Positions 9,021-17,225 of a stretch of DNA of 40,947 nucleotides are shown piece after piece. The stretch comes from Candidatus Azophilus lithoversatilis (GTDB taxonomy: Bacteria; Pseudomonadota; Gammaproteobacteria; Pseudomonadales; Azotimanducaceae), in assembly GCA_028278675.1 (NCBI GenBank), contig JAQAJJ010000006.1, positions 50,424 through 91,370 on the forward strand, written 5' to 3'. Every line of letters starts with the position of its first letter. Within the stretch, counting starts at the first letter, position 1. Made by a program: the position numbers and the translations under genes. Under the pieces are notes generated by a model that was not told the DNA's origin, ran no database searches, and saw only the letters and a program-made list of their open reading frames with translations.

Positions 9021-9038
9021 GGTAACCGGCGCGTTACC
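9021..9038. promoter_or_regulatory. Inverted repeat in front of the HigBA-like genes (putative autoregulatory operator)
   Basis: The sequence GGTAAC-6 bases-GTTACC lies two bases upstream of the toxin GTG. On the minus strand a TATACA box (9043-9048) lies just before it and could be the -10 element, so a protein on the palindrome would block the start of transcription. HigA-type antitoxins usually bind such palindromes. The -35 region would fall inside the 88-bp repeat copy and is not consensus. Confidence 0.45.
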
Positions 9039-9052
9039 CAAATGTATAGCGG

Positions 9053-9140
9053 AAGCCCTTAGCTTGCCCCCGAACGACAATCCGCCGACGCCGAAGGAAC
9101 AACTCGCCAGCCGCGGGGCTGTCTCCATTTGTTCCATGGA
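9053..9140 (-). repeat. 88-bp dispersed repeat, diverged copy inserted in the VapC-like gene
   Basis: This segment aligns over 88 bp with the two tandem copies at 24272-24447. The best conserved parts are the CTGTCTCCATTTGTTCCATG end and GCCGAAGGAAC. All three copies have the same orientation. Here the repeat begins immediately after the VapC-like coding sequence for YDLMYL and supplies the rest of that reading frame. The element has no recognisable transposase. A short frame beginning MEQMETA is kept in all copies, but it is too short to call a gene. Confidence 0.75.
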
Positions 9141-9436
9141 AGATACATCAGGTCGTAAACCGGCCGGTCGAGCGCAACGGCGAGCCGGACGGCGTCAGCG
9201 CAGAGGGTCTCGTCGGGGTGCCACCGGACCGGCACATCCGACATGGTGGCGAGGAGCTGGGGGGCAGCGAGCCGATCAACTTGGCCGAGCCGGACCTTTC
9301 GCCAGACTGCGTTGGCAACTTCGGAAGCGAGCAGGCGAGGGGCATGGAGTTCTTCCCCACGGTTAACGAGATCGCGCCCGTCAGCTGAATCGTCTTCGAC
9401 AACAAGCCACTTGACCGCGACGCTCGCGTCAACCAC
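9059..9436 (-). pseudogene. VapC-like PIN-domain toxin, C-terminus replaced by a repeat
   Basis: From GTG 9436 the product begins DASVAVKWLVVEDDS, the PIN-domain start with its first catalytic Asp. It continues through HAPRLLASEVANAVWRKV (with the conserved Glu) and reaches the start of the third acidic motif at DRPVYDLMYL. In VapC proteins the next segment is roughly ALAxxxGxxLvTaDxRf, carrying the fourth acidic residue. Here it is replaced by 26 residues encoded by the 88-bp repeat, ending CRSGAS. The fourth acidic residue and last strand are therefore missing and the nuclease is probably dead. It follows the VapB-like gene by 15 bases. Confidence 0.75.
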
Positions 9437-9451
9437 CCAGCTTACGGTCAG

Positions 9452-9700
9452 TTAGTGTCCGTGATCGCGATCTTGGCGGATCAACAGTTCGCAGGGCGTC
9501 TGGGGGCGCCCTTCGGACGCGCAACGCAACTCAGCAGTTCGGGCAAGGAAGGCGGTCCTTTTTGCTGACAGGTCGTCTTTGACCGCGTCCACCAGAATGT
9601 GTCGGACCTCGCCTTCAAGCGAGCGGTTGTTGCGAACTGCGCGAAGCTTCAAGTCGCGTACTATGTCGTCGGCGAGCAGTCTGACGTTGATCGTTGCCAT
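9452..9700 (-). CDS. VapB/FitA-like ribbon-helix-helix antitoxin
   Basis: From ATG 9700 the product has 82 residues: ATINVRLLADDIVRDLKLRA followed by VRNNRSLEGEVRHILVDAV. This is the Arc/MetJ-type ribbon-helix-helix with one beta strand and two helices. The C-terminal half, which would bind the toxin, follows. A start nine codons further upstream exists, but ATG 9700 has an AAGGAA ribosome site at good spacing and begins exactly at the domain. The partner toxin downstream is broken, so this antitoxin is probably an orphan repressor. Confidence 0.75.
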   Translation of the reverse strand: MATINVRLLADDIVRDLKLRAVRNNRSLEGEVRHILVDAVKDDLSAKRTAFLARTAELRCASEGRPQTPCELLIRQDRDHGH

Positions 9701-9851
9701 GGCGGGTTCCTTCTGGGGTGCCAGCATTTCGATAGCGTATCAGGGGCGTGGCCGATTGGAACGCTGGAGTGGGCGATCACTCGTCTTGCGCTCATCGGTG
9801 GCGGCTTGCGTTTAGTGCGGCTTGCCTGACGTTTCGTTGCAGCCGTAGCAG

Positions 9852-11600
9852 TCACTCGCCGAGGCGCGCATGCCTGATCTCGCCCCCGACGATGGTGTAG
9901 TCCGCCTTGGCGTTGGGGATTTTGCTTTCCTCAACGGTCAGGATGTCTTCGGAGAGCACCACGATGTCGGCGTATTTGCCGGGGGTTAGGGAGCCCTTCA
10001 TCTCATCCTCGAAAGCTGAGTAGGCGTTGTCGAGGGTGTAGCTGCGGAGGGCTTCCATGCGGGTCATGGCTTGGCCGGGAAAGAAAGGCTCGCCGTTGTT
10101 CATGCGGCGGCTTACCGAGGCGTGGAATGAGGCGATGGGGTCGATCGATTCCACGGGAGCATCGGTGCCGTTGTTGAGGATGGCGCCGGCGTCGAGCAGG
10201 TCGCGCCAGCGGTAGGAGGTGCGTTCGGCTCGCTCCTCTGCGAGCCGGGTGGGAATCCACGGGCCGTCGGAGGCGGCATGGACGCCCTGCACGGCGGCGA
10301 TGACGCCCAAGGTGCCGAAGCGCGGGATGTCATCGGGATCGATGTGCTGCGCGTGCTCTATGCGCCAACGCAGGTCATGTCCGGCAACGCCGGATTGGGA
10401 CCATAGGCGCTCGTAGAGGTCGAGGATCTCGCGGTTGGCACGATCGCCGATGGCGTGGGTGTTGACCTGAAAGCCGTGCTGCAGGGCGATGCGGGCGGCT
10501 TGTTCAATCTCATCGAGGGGCTCAAGCACCAAGCCGACGCTGTCCGGCAGATCGGCGTAGGGGGCCAGCAGCCAGGCGCCGTGGGCACCGAGTGCGCCGT
10601 CGATTTGCCGCTTGATGGCGCGCACGGTCAGGAAGTCGTTGCCATCGGCGGTCATTCGATAGTCGGCCAGCCGTTCGGCCAAGGTGGCGTTGTCCTCGCT
10701 GCGCACCATGACGTAGAGGCGGACCTTCAGGGCGCCTTCATCCTCCAGGCGGCGCAGCAGGTCGATGTCGGCGAAGGACGCGCCGGCGTCCTGAAAGGAG
10801 GTGACCCCGAAGCGTAGCGCTTGCTCGCCCGCCAACTGCGCTCGCTGTCTCTGAATGGCTTCGGATTCCTCGGGGCTGAGCCCCGCTTCCTGTTGGGCGA
10901 TGGCGGCTTCAATCAGGTCCTGGGCGTTTTCGCGCAGCAGGCCGGTGGCCTTGCCGTTGGCGGCCCGGACGATGGTGCCGCCGGCCGGGTCGGGGGTTGT
11001 GTCGTCGATGCCGGCGGCGGCGAGTGCTGCGTCGTTGGCGAAGGCGGCGTGGCCGCTGGCATGTCCGAGATAGACCGGATTGTCCGGCGCAACGGCGTTC
11101 AGGCCGTCGTTCAGGGGTGTGCCCTCAACGTTCGGCTGCGGCGGCTTGCGCCACTTTTCCTGGTGCCAGCCGCGCCCGAAAACCCAGGCGCCCGCTTCGG
11201 CGCCATCCACGGCCACGGCGACCTGCTCGACGATGGCGTCCCAGCTCCCCGCGCCAGCTAGATCGAGAATCTGCTGAGCGCGGCCCAAGCCGAGAAAATG
11301 GCCGTGGCCTTCGATGAAGCCGGGCAAGGCGAGACGCCCGTGCAATTCGATCACTTCGGTGTCCGGGCCGATGCGCGCGGCGATGGTTTCATCATCGCCC
11401 ACTGCGGCGATGCGGTAGCCGTTGACCGCGATGGCCTGAACCTCCCCCAAGGCCGGGTCCACCGTGACCACCTTGCCGCCGCGCAGGACCAAGTCGGCGA
11501 ATTCGGGTGCCGGTGCCTCGGAGACGGGCGGCGGCCCGCAGGCGGTGCTGGCAAGGGCCGCCAGCACGACGGCGGCCAGCCGCTTCGGGAACGCCTGCAT
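9852..11600 (-). CDS. YtcJ-like metal-dependent amidohydrolase, predicted lipoprotein
   Basis: A 582-residue protein of the amidohydrolase 3 (YtcJ-like) group. The chosen start at 11600 gives a lipoprotein signal peptide (VVLAALASTAC, with lipidated C21). An upstream start would add residues encoded by the inverted-repeat element and hide the signal. Metal-binding H99-G-H101 is in PGFIEGHGHFLG. Further family motifs are FGVTSFQDAG, DGALGAHGAW, NTHAIGDRANR and RIEHAQHI, and the late metal ligand region is NNGTDAPVE. The protein probably sits in the outer or inner membrane facing the periplasm and hydrolyses an amide or related bond; the substrate is not predictable. The GAGG ribosome site comes from the terminal repeat of the element upstream. 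Confidence 0.88.
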   Translation of the reverse strand: MQAFPKRLAAVVLAALASTACGPPPVSEAPAPEFADLVLRGGKVVTVDPALGEVQAIAVNGYRIAAVGDDETIAARIGPDTEVIELHGRLALPGFIEGHGHFLGLGRAQQILDLAGAGSWDAIVEQVAVAVDGAEAGAWVFGRGWHQEKWRKPPQPNVEGTPLNDGLNAVAPDNPVYLGHASGHAAFANDAALAAAGIDDTTPDPAGGTIVRAANGKATGLLRENAQDLIEAAIAQQEAGLSPEESEAIQRQRAQLAGEQALRFGVTSFQDAGASFADIDLLRRLEDEGALKVRLYVMVRSEDNATLAERLADYRMTADGNDFLTVRAIKRQIDGALGAHGAWLLAPYADLPDSVGLVLEPLDEIEQAARIALQHGFQVNTHAIGDRANREILDLYERLWSQSGVAGHDLRWRIEHAQHIDPDDIPRFGTLGVIAAVQGVHAASDGPWIPTRLAEERAERTSYRWRDLLDAGAILNNGTDAPVESIDPIASFHASVSRRMNNGEPFFPGQAMTRMEALRSYTLDNAYSAFEDEMKGSLTPGKYADIVVLSEDILTVEESKIPNAKADYTIVGGEIRHARLGE

Positions 11601-11601
11601 G

Positions 11602-11933
11602 AGGGAGCCTCTGATCAAGTCCCGTTCGCACAGCGCTTCACTGGTTGTGAATGGGAGCGATGTCGCAGTCGAGTGGCAATGACTCCGAACGGAGCGGGAT
11701 CGAGCCATTGAACAACGTGAAGCGCCCTTCGGGAGGACGCGCCCTTCAAGAAGGGCATTGCGGACGCGCTGGCCGCGTTGCGGGTCAGAGCCTTCAGCTG
11801 GGGAGCGCGCGGGGGGCGCCCCGCGCCGGACATTGTACGGCTTCGCCGCCGCCTTCGGCTTGCCGAAGGCGCCCTTGCACCATCACGCCCGCCAGTCTCC
11901 TCTGTGCTTCCGGTACTTAATCAGAGGCTCCCT
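11602..11933. mobile_element. 332-bp non-coding miniature element with 19-bp terminal inverted repeats
   Basis: The left end AGGGAGCCTCTGATCAAGT (11602-11620) and the right end ACTTAATCAGAGGCTCCCT (11915-11933) are inverted copies with one mismatch. The interior has no convincing gene but contains hairpins (for example CGCCTTCGGC-AA-GCCGAAGGCG) and GC-rich palindromic stretches. This is the structure of a MITE. The terminal sequence resembles ends I associate with IS5-group elements, but that is recall, not a match. I see no clear target duplication. One end contributes two bases of the htpX stop codon; the other lies one base from the amidohydrolase ATG and provides its ribosome site. Confidence 0.7.
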
Positions 11934-12822
11934 AGGGAATCGCTGCCGCCTTCAGCGAATTGATGCGGGCGTCCAAGGGTGGATGGGAGGCGAACATCGC
12001 CCTCAAGCCGCGGCGGGCGCCGCTGGAGATGCCGAACGCCACCATGGTGTCCGGCATGCTGTTGGGCAATTCCTGGCCGCGCTTCAGACGCTCCAGGGCG
12101 GCGATCATCTTGCCGCGCCCGGCGAGCCGGGCGCCGGCTTCGTCGGCCCGGAACTCCCGCCGCCGGGAGAACCACATGACGATGGCGCTGGCGAGGATGC
12201 CCAGCACGATCTCGGCGATGATGGTGGCGATCCAATAGCCGATGCCCAGGCCGCGCTCGTTCTTGAGCACCACGCGGTCCACGACGAAGCCGATGATCCG
12301 CGCCAGGAACATCACGAAGGTGTTCACCACCCCTTGGATCAGGGTCAGCGTCACCATGTCGCCGTTGGCCACATGCCCGATTTCGTGGCCCAGCACGGCC
12401 TCGACCTCATCCCGGCGCATGCCGTTCAAAAGGCCGGCGCTGACCGCCACCAGCGCCTTGTTGCGGTTGGCCCCGGTGGCGAAGGCGTTCGGCTCCTGGG
12501 CTGGGAAAACGGCCACTTCCGGCATGCCGATGCCCGCCTTGCCCGCCAATGCGGCCACGGTTTCAAGCAGCCAGCGCTCAGTGGCGTTGCCCGGTCGCTC
12601 AATGATCTGGGCGCGGGTGGACCACTTGGCGAGCCGCTTCGAGAGCGCCAGTGAGATGAAGGCCCCACCGAAGCCGAACAGCGCGCAAAACACCAACAGC
12701 GCCCCGAGATCGAGATCGACGCCGTTGGCGGCCAGGATGCTCTCGAAGCCGAGCAGGCGGAAGGTGATGCTGGCCACCACGATGATGGCCAGGTTGGTGG
12801 CGAGGAAGAGCAGAATGCGCAT
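11932..12822 (-). CDS. htpX: HtpX membrane metalloprotease
   Basis: A 296-residue protein with the M48 zinc protease site H146-E-I-G-H150 in [13 protein letters not shown], and the third zinc ligand E223 in SRRREFRAD. Two hydrophobic helices lie at the N-terminus (about 3-24 and 38-60), and more follow the active site (158-183, 193-217). HtpX degrades misfolded inner-membrane proteins together with FtsH. Length and domain order match the family. ATG 12822 has an AAGGGAA site. The TAG stop is created at the junction with the inverted-repeat element (CCC-TAGGGAGCC), so the original last residues may have been replaced. The gene diverges from gspE across a 151-bp spacer. Confidence 0.95.
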   Translation of the reverse strand: MRILLFLATNLAIIVVASITFRLLGFESILAANGVDLDLGALLVFCALFGFGGAFISLALSKRLAKWSTRAQIIERPGNATERWLLETVAALAGKAGIGMPEVAVFPAQEPNAFATGANRNKALVAVSAGLLNGMRRDEVEAVLGHEIGHVANGDMVTLTLIQGVVNTFVMFLARIIGFVVDRVVLKNERGLGIGYWIATIIAEIVLGILASAIVMWFSRRREFRADEAGARLAGRGKMIAALERLKRGQELPNSMPDTMVAFGISSGARRGLRAMFASHPPLDARINSLKAAAIP

Positions 12823-12973
12823 GGATGTTCCCTTGGCTGGTCTAGTTCAACGTTGGTGGTTCAGCTATCACTGAACGCTAGGCATTTTACATTAAGACCA
12901 AGCATAACCCCCGATTTGTGGCACACTTAGGCTCCCACAGCCGCTAAGCCGCGCACCGCAGGGCGCCGCTCCC

Positions 12974-14692
12974 ATGCCGCAGACCGCCACCAAAATCGTT
13001 GAACGCCGCAAGGTCCAGGAAATCATGGTTTCGGAGCGGGAACTCGGTGCCTACCTCGTTGAAAACGGTCACGTTCAGGCCGACGACTTGGACCGGGCGG
13101 TGCAGATCCAGCAGGCCGCCGGCGGCCGCCTTTGGGCCTTGCTGGTGCGGGTTGGCGCCATTTCCGAAGACCTGCTGCTGCAAGTTCTCGCTGAACGCTC
13201 GGGCCTCACCTACCTGCGCCACAGCGAGGAGCTGCCGGACAGCTTGGAGGTCTATCAATTCATGGCCGGGTCGCCCATCAAGCTGGAGTGGTTCCTCGAC
13301 CGGGCCGTGCTGCTGTGGCAGGTGGACGACGAACTGCAGTGCATCGCTCGGGACGTGCTTGACGACACCCTGTTTGAGGCACTCGACTACTTCTATCCCG
13401 ACGAGCCGGTCGCCTTTCATCTCGCCGCCAATCATCAGATTGACCGCCTGCTGGACTTCGTGCGCAAGGAGCAGGCCATCGAGAGCCTGTTCGCCGGCGA
13501 CAACGCCAAGCAGTTGCGCGAGATGGCCGAAGAAGCGCCAGTGATCGAGTTGGTCAACAACCTGCTCTCCCAGGCCGTGGACATGGAGGCTTCCGACATC
13601 CACGTGGAGCCGAGCGAGGAGAACTTCGCGGTGCGCCTGCGGGTCGATGGGGTGCTGCACACGCGACTCACCCAGCCCATAGAGCGCTTCCCGGCGGTAG
13701 CCTCGCGCATCAAGCTCATCTCCGGCATCGACATTGCCGAACGCCGCCTGCCCCAGGACGGGCGCATCACCGCCCGCATCGCTGGCCGGGAAATGGACGT
13801 GCGGGTTTCCACCGTGCCCTGCGCCTTCGGGGAGTCCGTGGTGCTGCGGCTGCTGCCCAAGGAGCGGGAGGACTTGAAGCTCAAGAACTTGGGCATGGAG
13901 CCGGATCATCTGGCATTGTTTCGTGGCTGGCTCGGTGCCAGCAACGGCATCGTCTTGGTCACCGGACCCACCGGCTCCGGCAAGTCCACTACGCTCTATG
14001 CCGCATTGGAGGAATCCGACGACGGCGTTCGCAAGATCATCACCGTTGAGGATCCCGTTGAATACCAGATGCCCAACATCACCCAAATTCAAACCCATGC
14101 GGAGATCGGCTACACCTTTGCGCGGGCCTTGCGCGCCATCCTGCGCCAAGACCCGGACACCATCATGATCGGCGAGATCCGCGATCTGGAGACCGCTGAA
14201 ATCGCCATTCAATCGGCGCTTACCGGGCACATCGTGCTCTCCACGGTACACACCAACGACGCCATCTCCAGTTTCACCCGCCTGATCGACATGGGTGTCG
14301 AGCCATTCCTGGTGGCCTCCCCCATTCGCGGTGTGCAGGCGCAGCGCCTCGTGCGCAAGCCCTGCTCCCGATGCGCCGAGCCGGTTTCGCCGCCGAGCTA
14401 CCTAGCCGATCAACTCGCCGCCATGCCTGGGGGGATGCTCGGCGAGCGGTGGGTGCGGGCGGTGGGTTGCGACGCCTGCCAGCAGACCGGCTACCGGGGG
14501 CGCATCGGCATCTACGAACTCGTGCCCATGAGCGGCGAGATGCAGGACATGATCGTGGCCGGTGCGACCCTCAACGAACTCAAGCGCTTCGCCCGCTCCC
14601 AAGGTTGCCGCACGCTGTTTCAGGATGGCCTCATCAAGGCCTCCCAAGGCCGGACCACTCTGGACGAAGTCACCCGCCTGACCTTGACCTAG
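12974..14692 (+). CDS. gspE: Type II secretion ATPase GspE
   Basis: A 572-residue secretion ATPase. It has an N-terminal domain of the MshEN/GspE-N type (about 20-160). A linker with the signature ASDIHVEPSEE follows. Walker A is GPTGSGKST (331-339). The Asp box (DPVEYQM) comes next, then Walker B around D395 (DTIMIGEIRD). A tetracysteine zinc site is formed by C464, C467, C499 and C502. GspE powers pseudopilus assembly on the cytoplasmic face through GspL and GspF. A second start (ATG at 13025, AGGA upstream) is possible and would remove 17 residues. It leads the nine-gene cluster to gspM. Confidence 0.96.
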   Translation: MPQTATKIVERRKVQEIMVSERELGAYLVENGHVQADDLDRAVQIQQAAGGRLWALLVRVGAISEDLLLQVLAERSGLTYLRHSEELPDSLEVYQFMAGSPIKLEWFLDRAVLLWQVDDELQCIARDVLDDTLFEALDYFYPDEPVAFHLAANHQIDRLLDFVRKEQAIESLFAGDNAKQLREMAEEAPVIELVNNLLSQAVDMEASDIHVEPSEENFAVRLRVDGVLHTRLTQPIERFPAVASRIKLISGIDIAERRLPQDGRITARIAGREMDVRVSTVPCAFGESVVLRLLPKEREDLKLKNLGMEPDHLALFRGWLGASNGIVLVTGPTGSGKSTTLYAALEESDDGVRKIITVEDPVEYQMPNITQIQTHAEIGYTFARALRAILRQDPDTIMIGEIRDLETAEIAIQSALTGHIVLSTVHTNDAISSFTRLIDMGVEPFLVASPIRGVQAQRLVRKPCSRCAEPVSPPSYLADQLAAMPGGMLGERWVRAVGCDACQQTGYRGRIGIYELVPMSGEMQDMIVAGATLNELKRFARSQGCRTLFQDGLIKASQGRTTLDEVTRLTLT

Positions 14693-14709
14693 GGTACCCA
14701 ACCCACCCC

Positions 14710-15906
14710 ATGCCTGAGTTTGACTACGAGTACGCCGACCGCCAAGGCAACCTGCACAAGGGCCGCATGGCGGCCGATTCCGCCGTGGAGGCCGTGCGCC
14801 GACTGAACGTCAACGGCCAGACCGTGGTGCAGGTGAGCGAGTGCGCCGCGCCTTCGGCCGGCATTTTGCGGCGGCGGTTGAGCGCCCAGGAAGTCGTGGT
14901 CGCCCTGCATGAGTTGGCGACCTTGCTGGAGGCGGGCGTCTCCTTGAGCGATGCGGTGTCGGCGCAGGGCCGCGGCAGCCACCATCCCTTATTGGCGGAG
15001 GCCTTTGCCAACATGGCCACCCGGCTCGGCCAGGGCGAGAACTTCCTGTCGGCCCTGCGCGCCTGCAATCTGCCCCTGCCGGACTACGTCCTTCAACTCG
15101 TGGAAGCCGGTGAGCTCAGCGGCCGGCTGGCGGACGCCTTGCGCCAAGCCGTCTCGCAGCTCGAATACGACAACAAGGTGGCAGCCGATTTTCGCGGCGC
15201 GCTCGCCTATCCGGCCATCCTGATCATTGCTGGCTTGGCGGCGGTGATGTTCGTCTTCGTCTTCGTCGTGCCGCGGTTTTCCAATCTGCTGGACGAGGGC
15301 AACGACCTGCCGCTGCTTGCCGAAGTCATCTTGCGCACCGGGCTGTGGTTCAACGACAACAGTGTCTTGGTGTTCGGTGTTGCCTGCGCAGCCGCGGCGC
15401 TGACGGTGCTGCTGCTGCGCCAAGCGGCCGTTCGGCAGCGCCTGTACGACCTTCTGGCGCTGCTGCCGGTGCTTAAGGACTGGTTTTCCGAGGCCGACAC
15501 CGCCCGTTGGGCATCGGTGATGAGCGCCATGCTCTCCAGCCGAGTCGAACTCATGGATGCCCTGGGGCTGGCCTTGCGGGGCATCCGCATCTCGTGGCGG
15601 CGCAATGGGCTTGAGCAGGCCGCTGGCGACGTGCGCAGTGGTGCCGCGCTGTCCGATGCCTTGGAGCGAAGGGACGCCCTGACAGCGACGGGTTACAATC
15701 TGGTTCGGGTTGGCGAGCAGTCCGGCCAGTTGGCGCAGATGCTGCGGTCACTGGCGACGCTGTACGAAGAGAACAGCAGCCGGCGGATGAAGCGCTTTCT
15801 GAACTTGGTGGAGCCCTTGGCGATCCTGTTGATCGGCGGTTTTTTGGGAACGATCATGGTGGGCATCATTCTGGCGATCACGAGCATCAATGAAGGAGTG
15901 CTGTAG
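14710..15906 (+). CDS. gspF: Type II secretion inner-membrane platform protein GspF
   Basis: A 398-residue protein beginning PEFDYEYADRQGNLHKG, the usual GspF N-terminal start. Two repeated cytoplasmic T2SF domains follow, the first with LATLLEAGVSLSDAV and LPDYVLQLVEAGELSGRL, the second with TARWASVMSAML and GYNLVRVGEQSGQL. Membrane helices are at about 168-190, 218-238 and 371-395. It begins 17 bases after gspE. It forms the inner-membrane platform that couples GspE to pseudopilin insertion. The length is normal for the family. A much longer in-frame extension upstream is antisense-like filler over gspE and was not used. Confidence 0.96.
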   Translation: MPEFDYEYADRQGNLHKGRMAADSAVEAVRRLNVNGQTVVQVSECAAPSAGILRRRLSAQEVVVALHELATLLEAGVSLSDAVSAQGRGSHHPLLAEAFANMATRLGQGENFLSALRACNLPLPDYVLQLVEAGELSGRLADALRQAVSQLEYDNKVAADFRGALAYPAILIIAGLAAVMFVFVFVVPRFSNLLDEGNDLPLLAEVILRTGLWFNDNSVLVFGVACAAAALTVLLLRQAAVRQRLYDLLALLPVLKDWFSEADTARWASVMSAMLSSRVELMDALGLALRGIRISWRRNGLEQAAGDVRSGAALSDALERRDALTATGYNLVRVGEQSGQLAQMLRSLATLYEENSSRRMKRFLNLVEPLAILLIGGFLGTIMVGIILAITSINEGVL

Positions 15907-15921
15907 GCACCAGGAGCGGCT

Positions 15922-16380
15922 ATGGCGGCTATGACGCATCGATTTGAAGTGGGTTCGGCACCGTGCCACCGGGGCTTTTCGCTGATCGAGCTCATGGTGG
16001 TGCTGGTCATACTCGGCCTGCTCACGGGCTTGGTTGGGCCCCGCTTGTTTGGCCGGGTGGACAGCTCCAAGATCAAGGCCGCCGAAACCCAGGTGAAGAT
16101 GCTGAAGAGCGCCCTGCAGACCTATCGCCTCGACGTGGGCCAGTATCCGTCCACCGCTCAAGGCTTGGGTGCGTTGATGAACCCGCCACCGGAAATCGCC
16201 GACTACTGGGACGGGCCGTACCTTGAGGATGAGTTGCCTTTGGATCCTTGGCGTACCGCCTACGTTTACCAATTCCCGGCCGAGAACCTGCAGGGCTTTG
16301 CGCTCTACTCGCTGGGCGCTGACTCCCTTAGCGGGGGCGAGGGCATCAATGCCGACGTGGGTTATCTGCCGGAGCAGTAG
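15922..16380 (+). CDS. gspG: Major pseudopilin GspG
   Basis: A 152-residue type IV-like prepilin. The cleavage site is after G18, giving FSLIELMVVLVILGLLTGLV with the key Glu at position +5. The mature part has the family pattern ALQTYRLDVGQYPSTAQGLGAL, a DPW motif, and a C-terminal calcium loop region (SLGADSLSGGEG). GspG is the main subunit of the pseudopilus that pushes substrates through the outer-membrane secretin. The start may be the second Met (M4). A prepilin peptidase (GspO/PilD) is not encoded in this window. Confidence 0.96.
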   Translation: MAAMTHRFEVGSAPCHRGFSLIELMVVLVILGLLTGLVGPRLFGRVDSSKIKAAETQVKMLKSALQTYRLDVGQYPSTAQGLGALMNPPPEIADYWDGPYLEDELPLDPWRTAYVYQFPAENLQGFALYSLGADSLSGGEGINADVGYLPEQ

Positions 16381-16399
16381 CTTTACGGAACCGCGGGGC

Positions 16400-16819
16400 T
16401 TGAGCCGACGAAAACGCTCGGACGGCTTCACCTTGCTTGAGTTGATTGTCGTGCTGGTCATCCTTGGCGTTGTCGGTGCGCTGGCGCTGCCCAATCTGCA
16501 GAACCTCTACGCCTCCGTCACTCGGCGCGCCGACCGCGACATCGCGCTCGACCAGATTGCCCGTCTCGGTGCCGAGGCGCTGTTGAGTGGGCGCGGCTTC
16601 GTCGTCCGGCCGAGCGCCTCATCCAAGGAAGAGGACGCGCCCAGCGCCGGCTACGTGGAGCGCGAGCTGGATTTGCCTGCCGATTGGGGCTTCGAGCTGG
16701 ACCGGCCGCTGTGGGTGCAGCCGAACGGCGTTTGTCTGGGCGCCAGTCTGACCTTGGTCGACCCCCGCGGCCGACGCACGGAGCACGATCTTGAGCCGCC
16801 TTTTTGCCGTGCCCGGTAA
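16400..16819 (+). CDS. gspH: Minor pseudopilin GspH
   Basis: A 139-residue protein with a short basic leader (SRRKRSDG), then FTLLELIVVLVILGVVGALA, the prepilin helix with Glu at +5. The mature domain is the small beta-rich fold expected of GspH and ends FCRAR. No ATG is available between the gspG stop and the leader. TTG at 16400 gives a proper short leader and is my choice, although its ribosome site is weak; translation from gspG may help. The 3' end overlaps gspI by 29 bases. Identity as H rests on position in the cluster and the N-terminal class. Confidence 0.85.
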   Translation: MSRRKRSDGFTLLELIVVLVILGVVGALALPNLQNLYASVTRRADRDIALDQIARLGAEALLSGRGFVVRPSASSKEEDAPSAGYVERELDLPADWGFELDRPLWVQPNGVCLGASLTLVDPRGRRTEHDLEPPFCRAR

Positions 16820-17225
16820 CCAGCAGGGCTTCACCATTCTCGAAGCCATCGTCGCCTTGGCGGTTTTTGCCAGCGGCGCGATGGCGCTGTACAGCCTCTA
16901 CGCCACCAATATCGCGGCCTTGGTCAAGGTGGGCGACACGGTTCGTCAGGCGCCCTTGGTGCGCCAGGCCATCGAACGAGTGGCGGCCATCAACCTGACC
17001 GATGAGGCTGCGGGCGAGTTTGAGATCGACGGCATGCGCTTCACTTGGACGGCGCGGCGGGTTGAACCCTATCGGCAGGGCCAAACCAACAGAGGGTTTC
17101 TCGGCAGCTATCAATTGGGGCTCTACGACATTGATTTGAGTGTCAGCGAAGCTGGCCGAACCGTTGGCGACTACCGCATGCGCTTGACCGGCTATCAACT
17201 TCTCCGGCCGCGAACGCCCCAATGA
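16791..17225 (+). CDS. gspI: Minor pseudopilin GspI
   Basis: A 144-residue prepilin-like protein. The leader RLFAVPGNQQG precedes FTILEAIVALAVFASGAMAL, with Glu at +5 and the A-x-F-A pattern common in GspI. The start is TTG at 16791, with GGAG seven bases upstream, inside the end of gspH. GspI, GspJ and GspK form the tip complex that starts pseudopilus assembly. It overlaps gspJ by four bases (ATGA). Confidence 0.85.
   Translation: MSRLFAVPGNQQGFTILEAIVALAVFASGAMALYSLYATNIAALVKVGDTVRQAPLVRQAIERVAAINLTDEAAGEFEIDGMRFTWTARRVEPYRQGQTNRGFLGSYQLGLYDIDLSVSEAGRTVGDYRMRLTGYQLLRPRTPQ

Noticed and set aside
12859-12876. Small inverted repeat GTTCAG-6-CTGAAC between htpX and gspE as an operator
   Set aside because: Six-base arms alone are too weak to support a site, and no clear promoter boxes line up with it.
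12944-14251. 435-codon minus-strand frame over gspE
   Set aside because: Antisense to the Walker motifs and zinc site of gspE; composition is typical of a shadow.
14371-14709. 113-residue N-terminal extension of GspF
   Set aside because: It lies wholly over gspE in another frame; the family N-terminus begins at ATG 14710.
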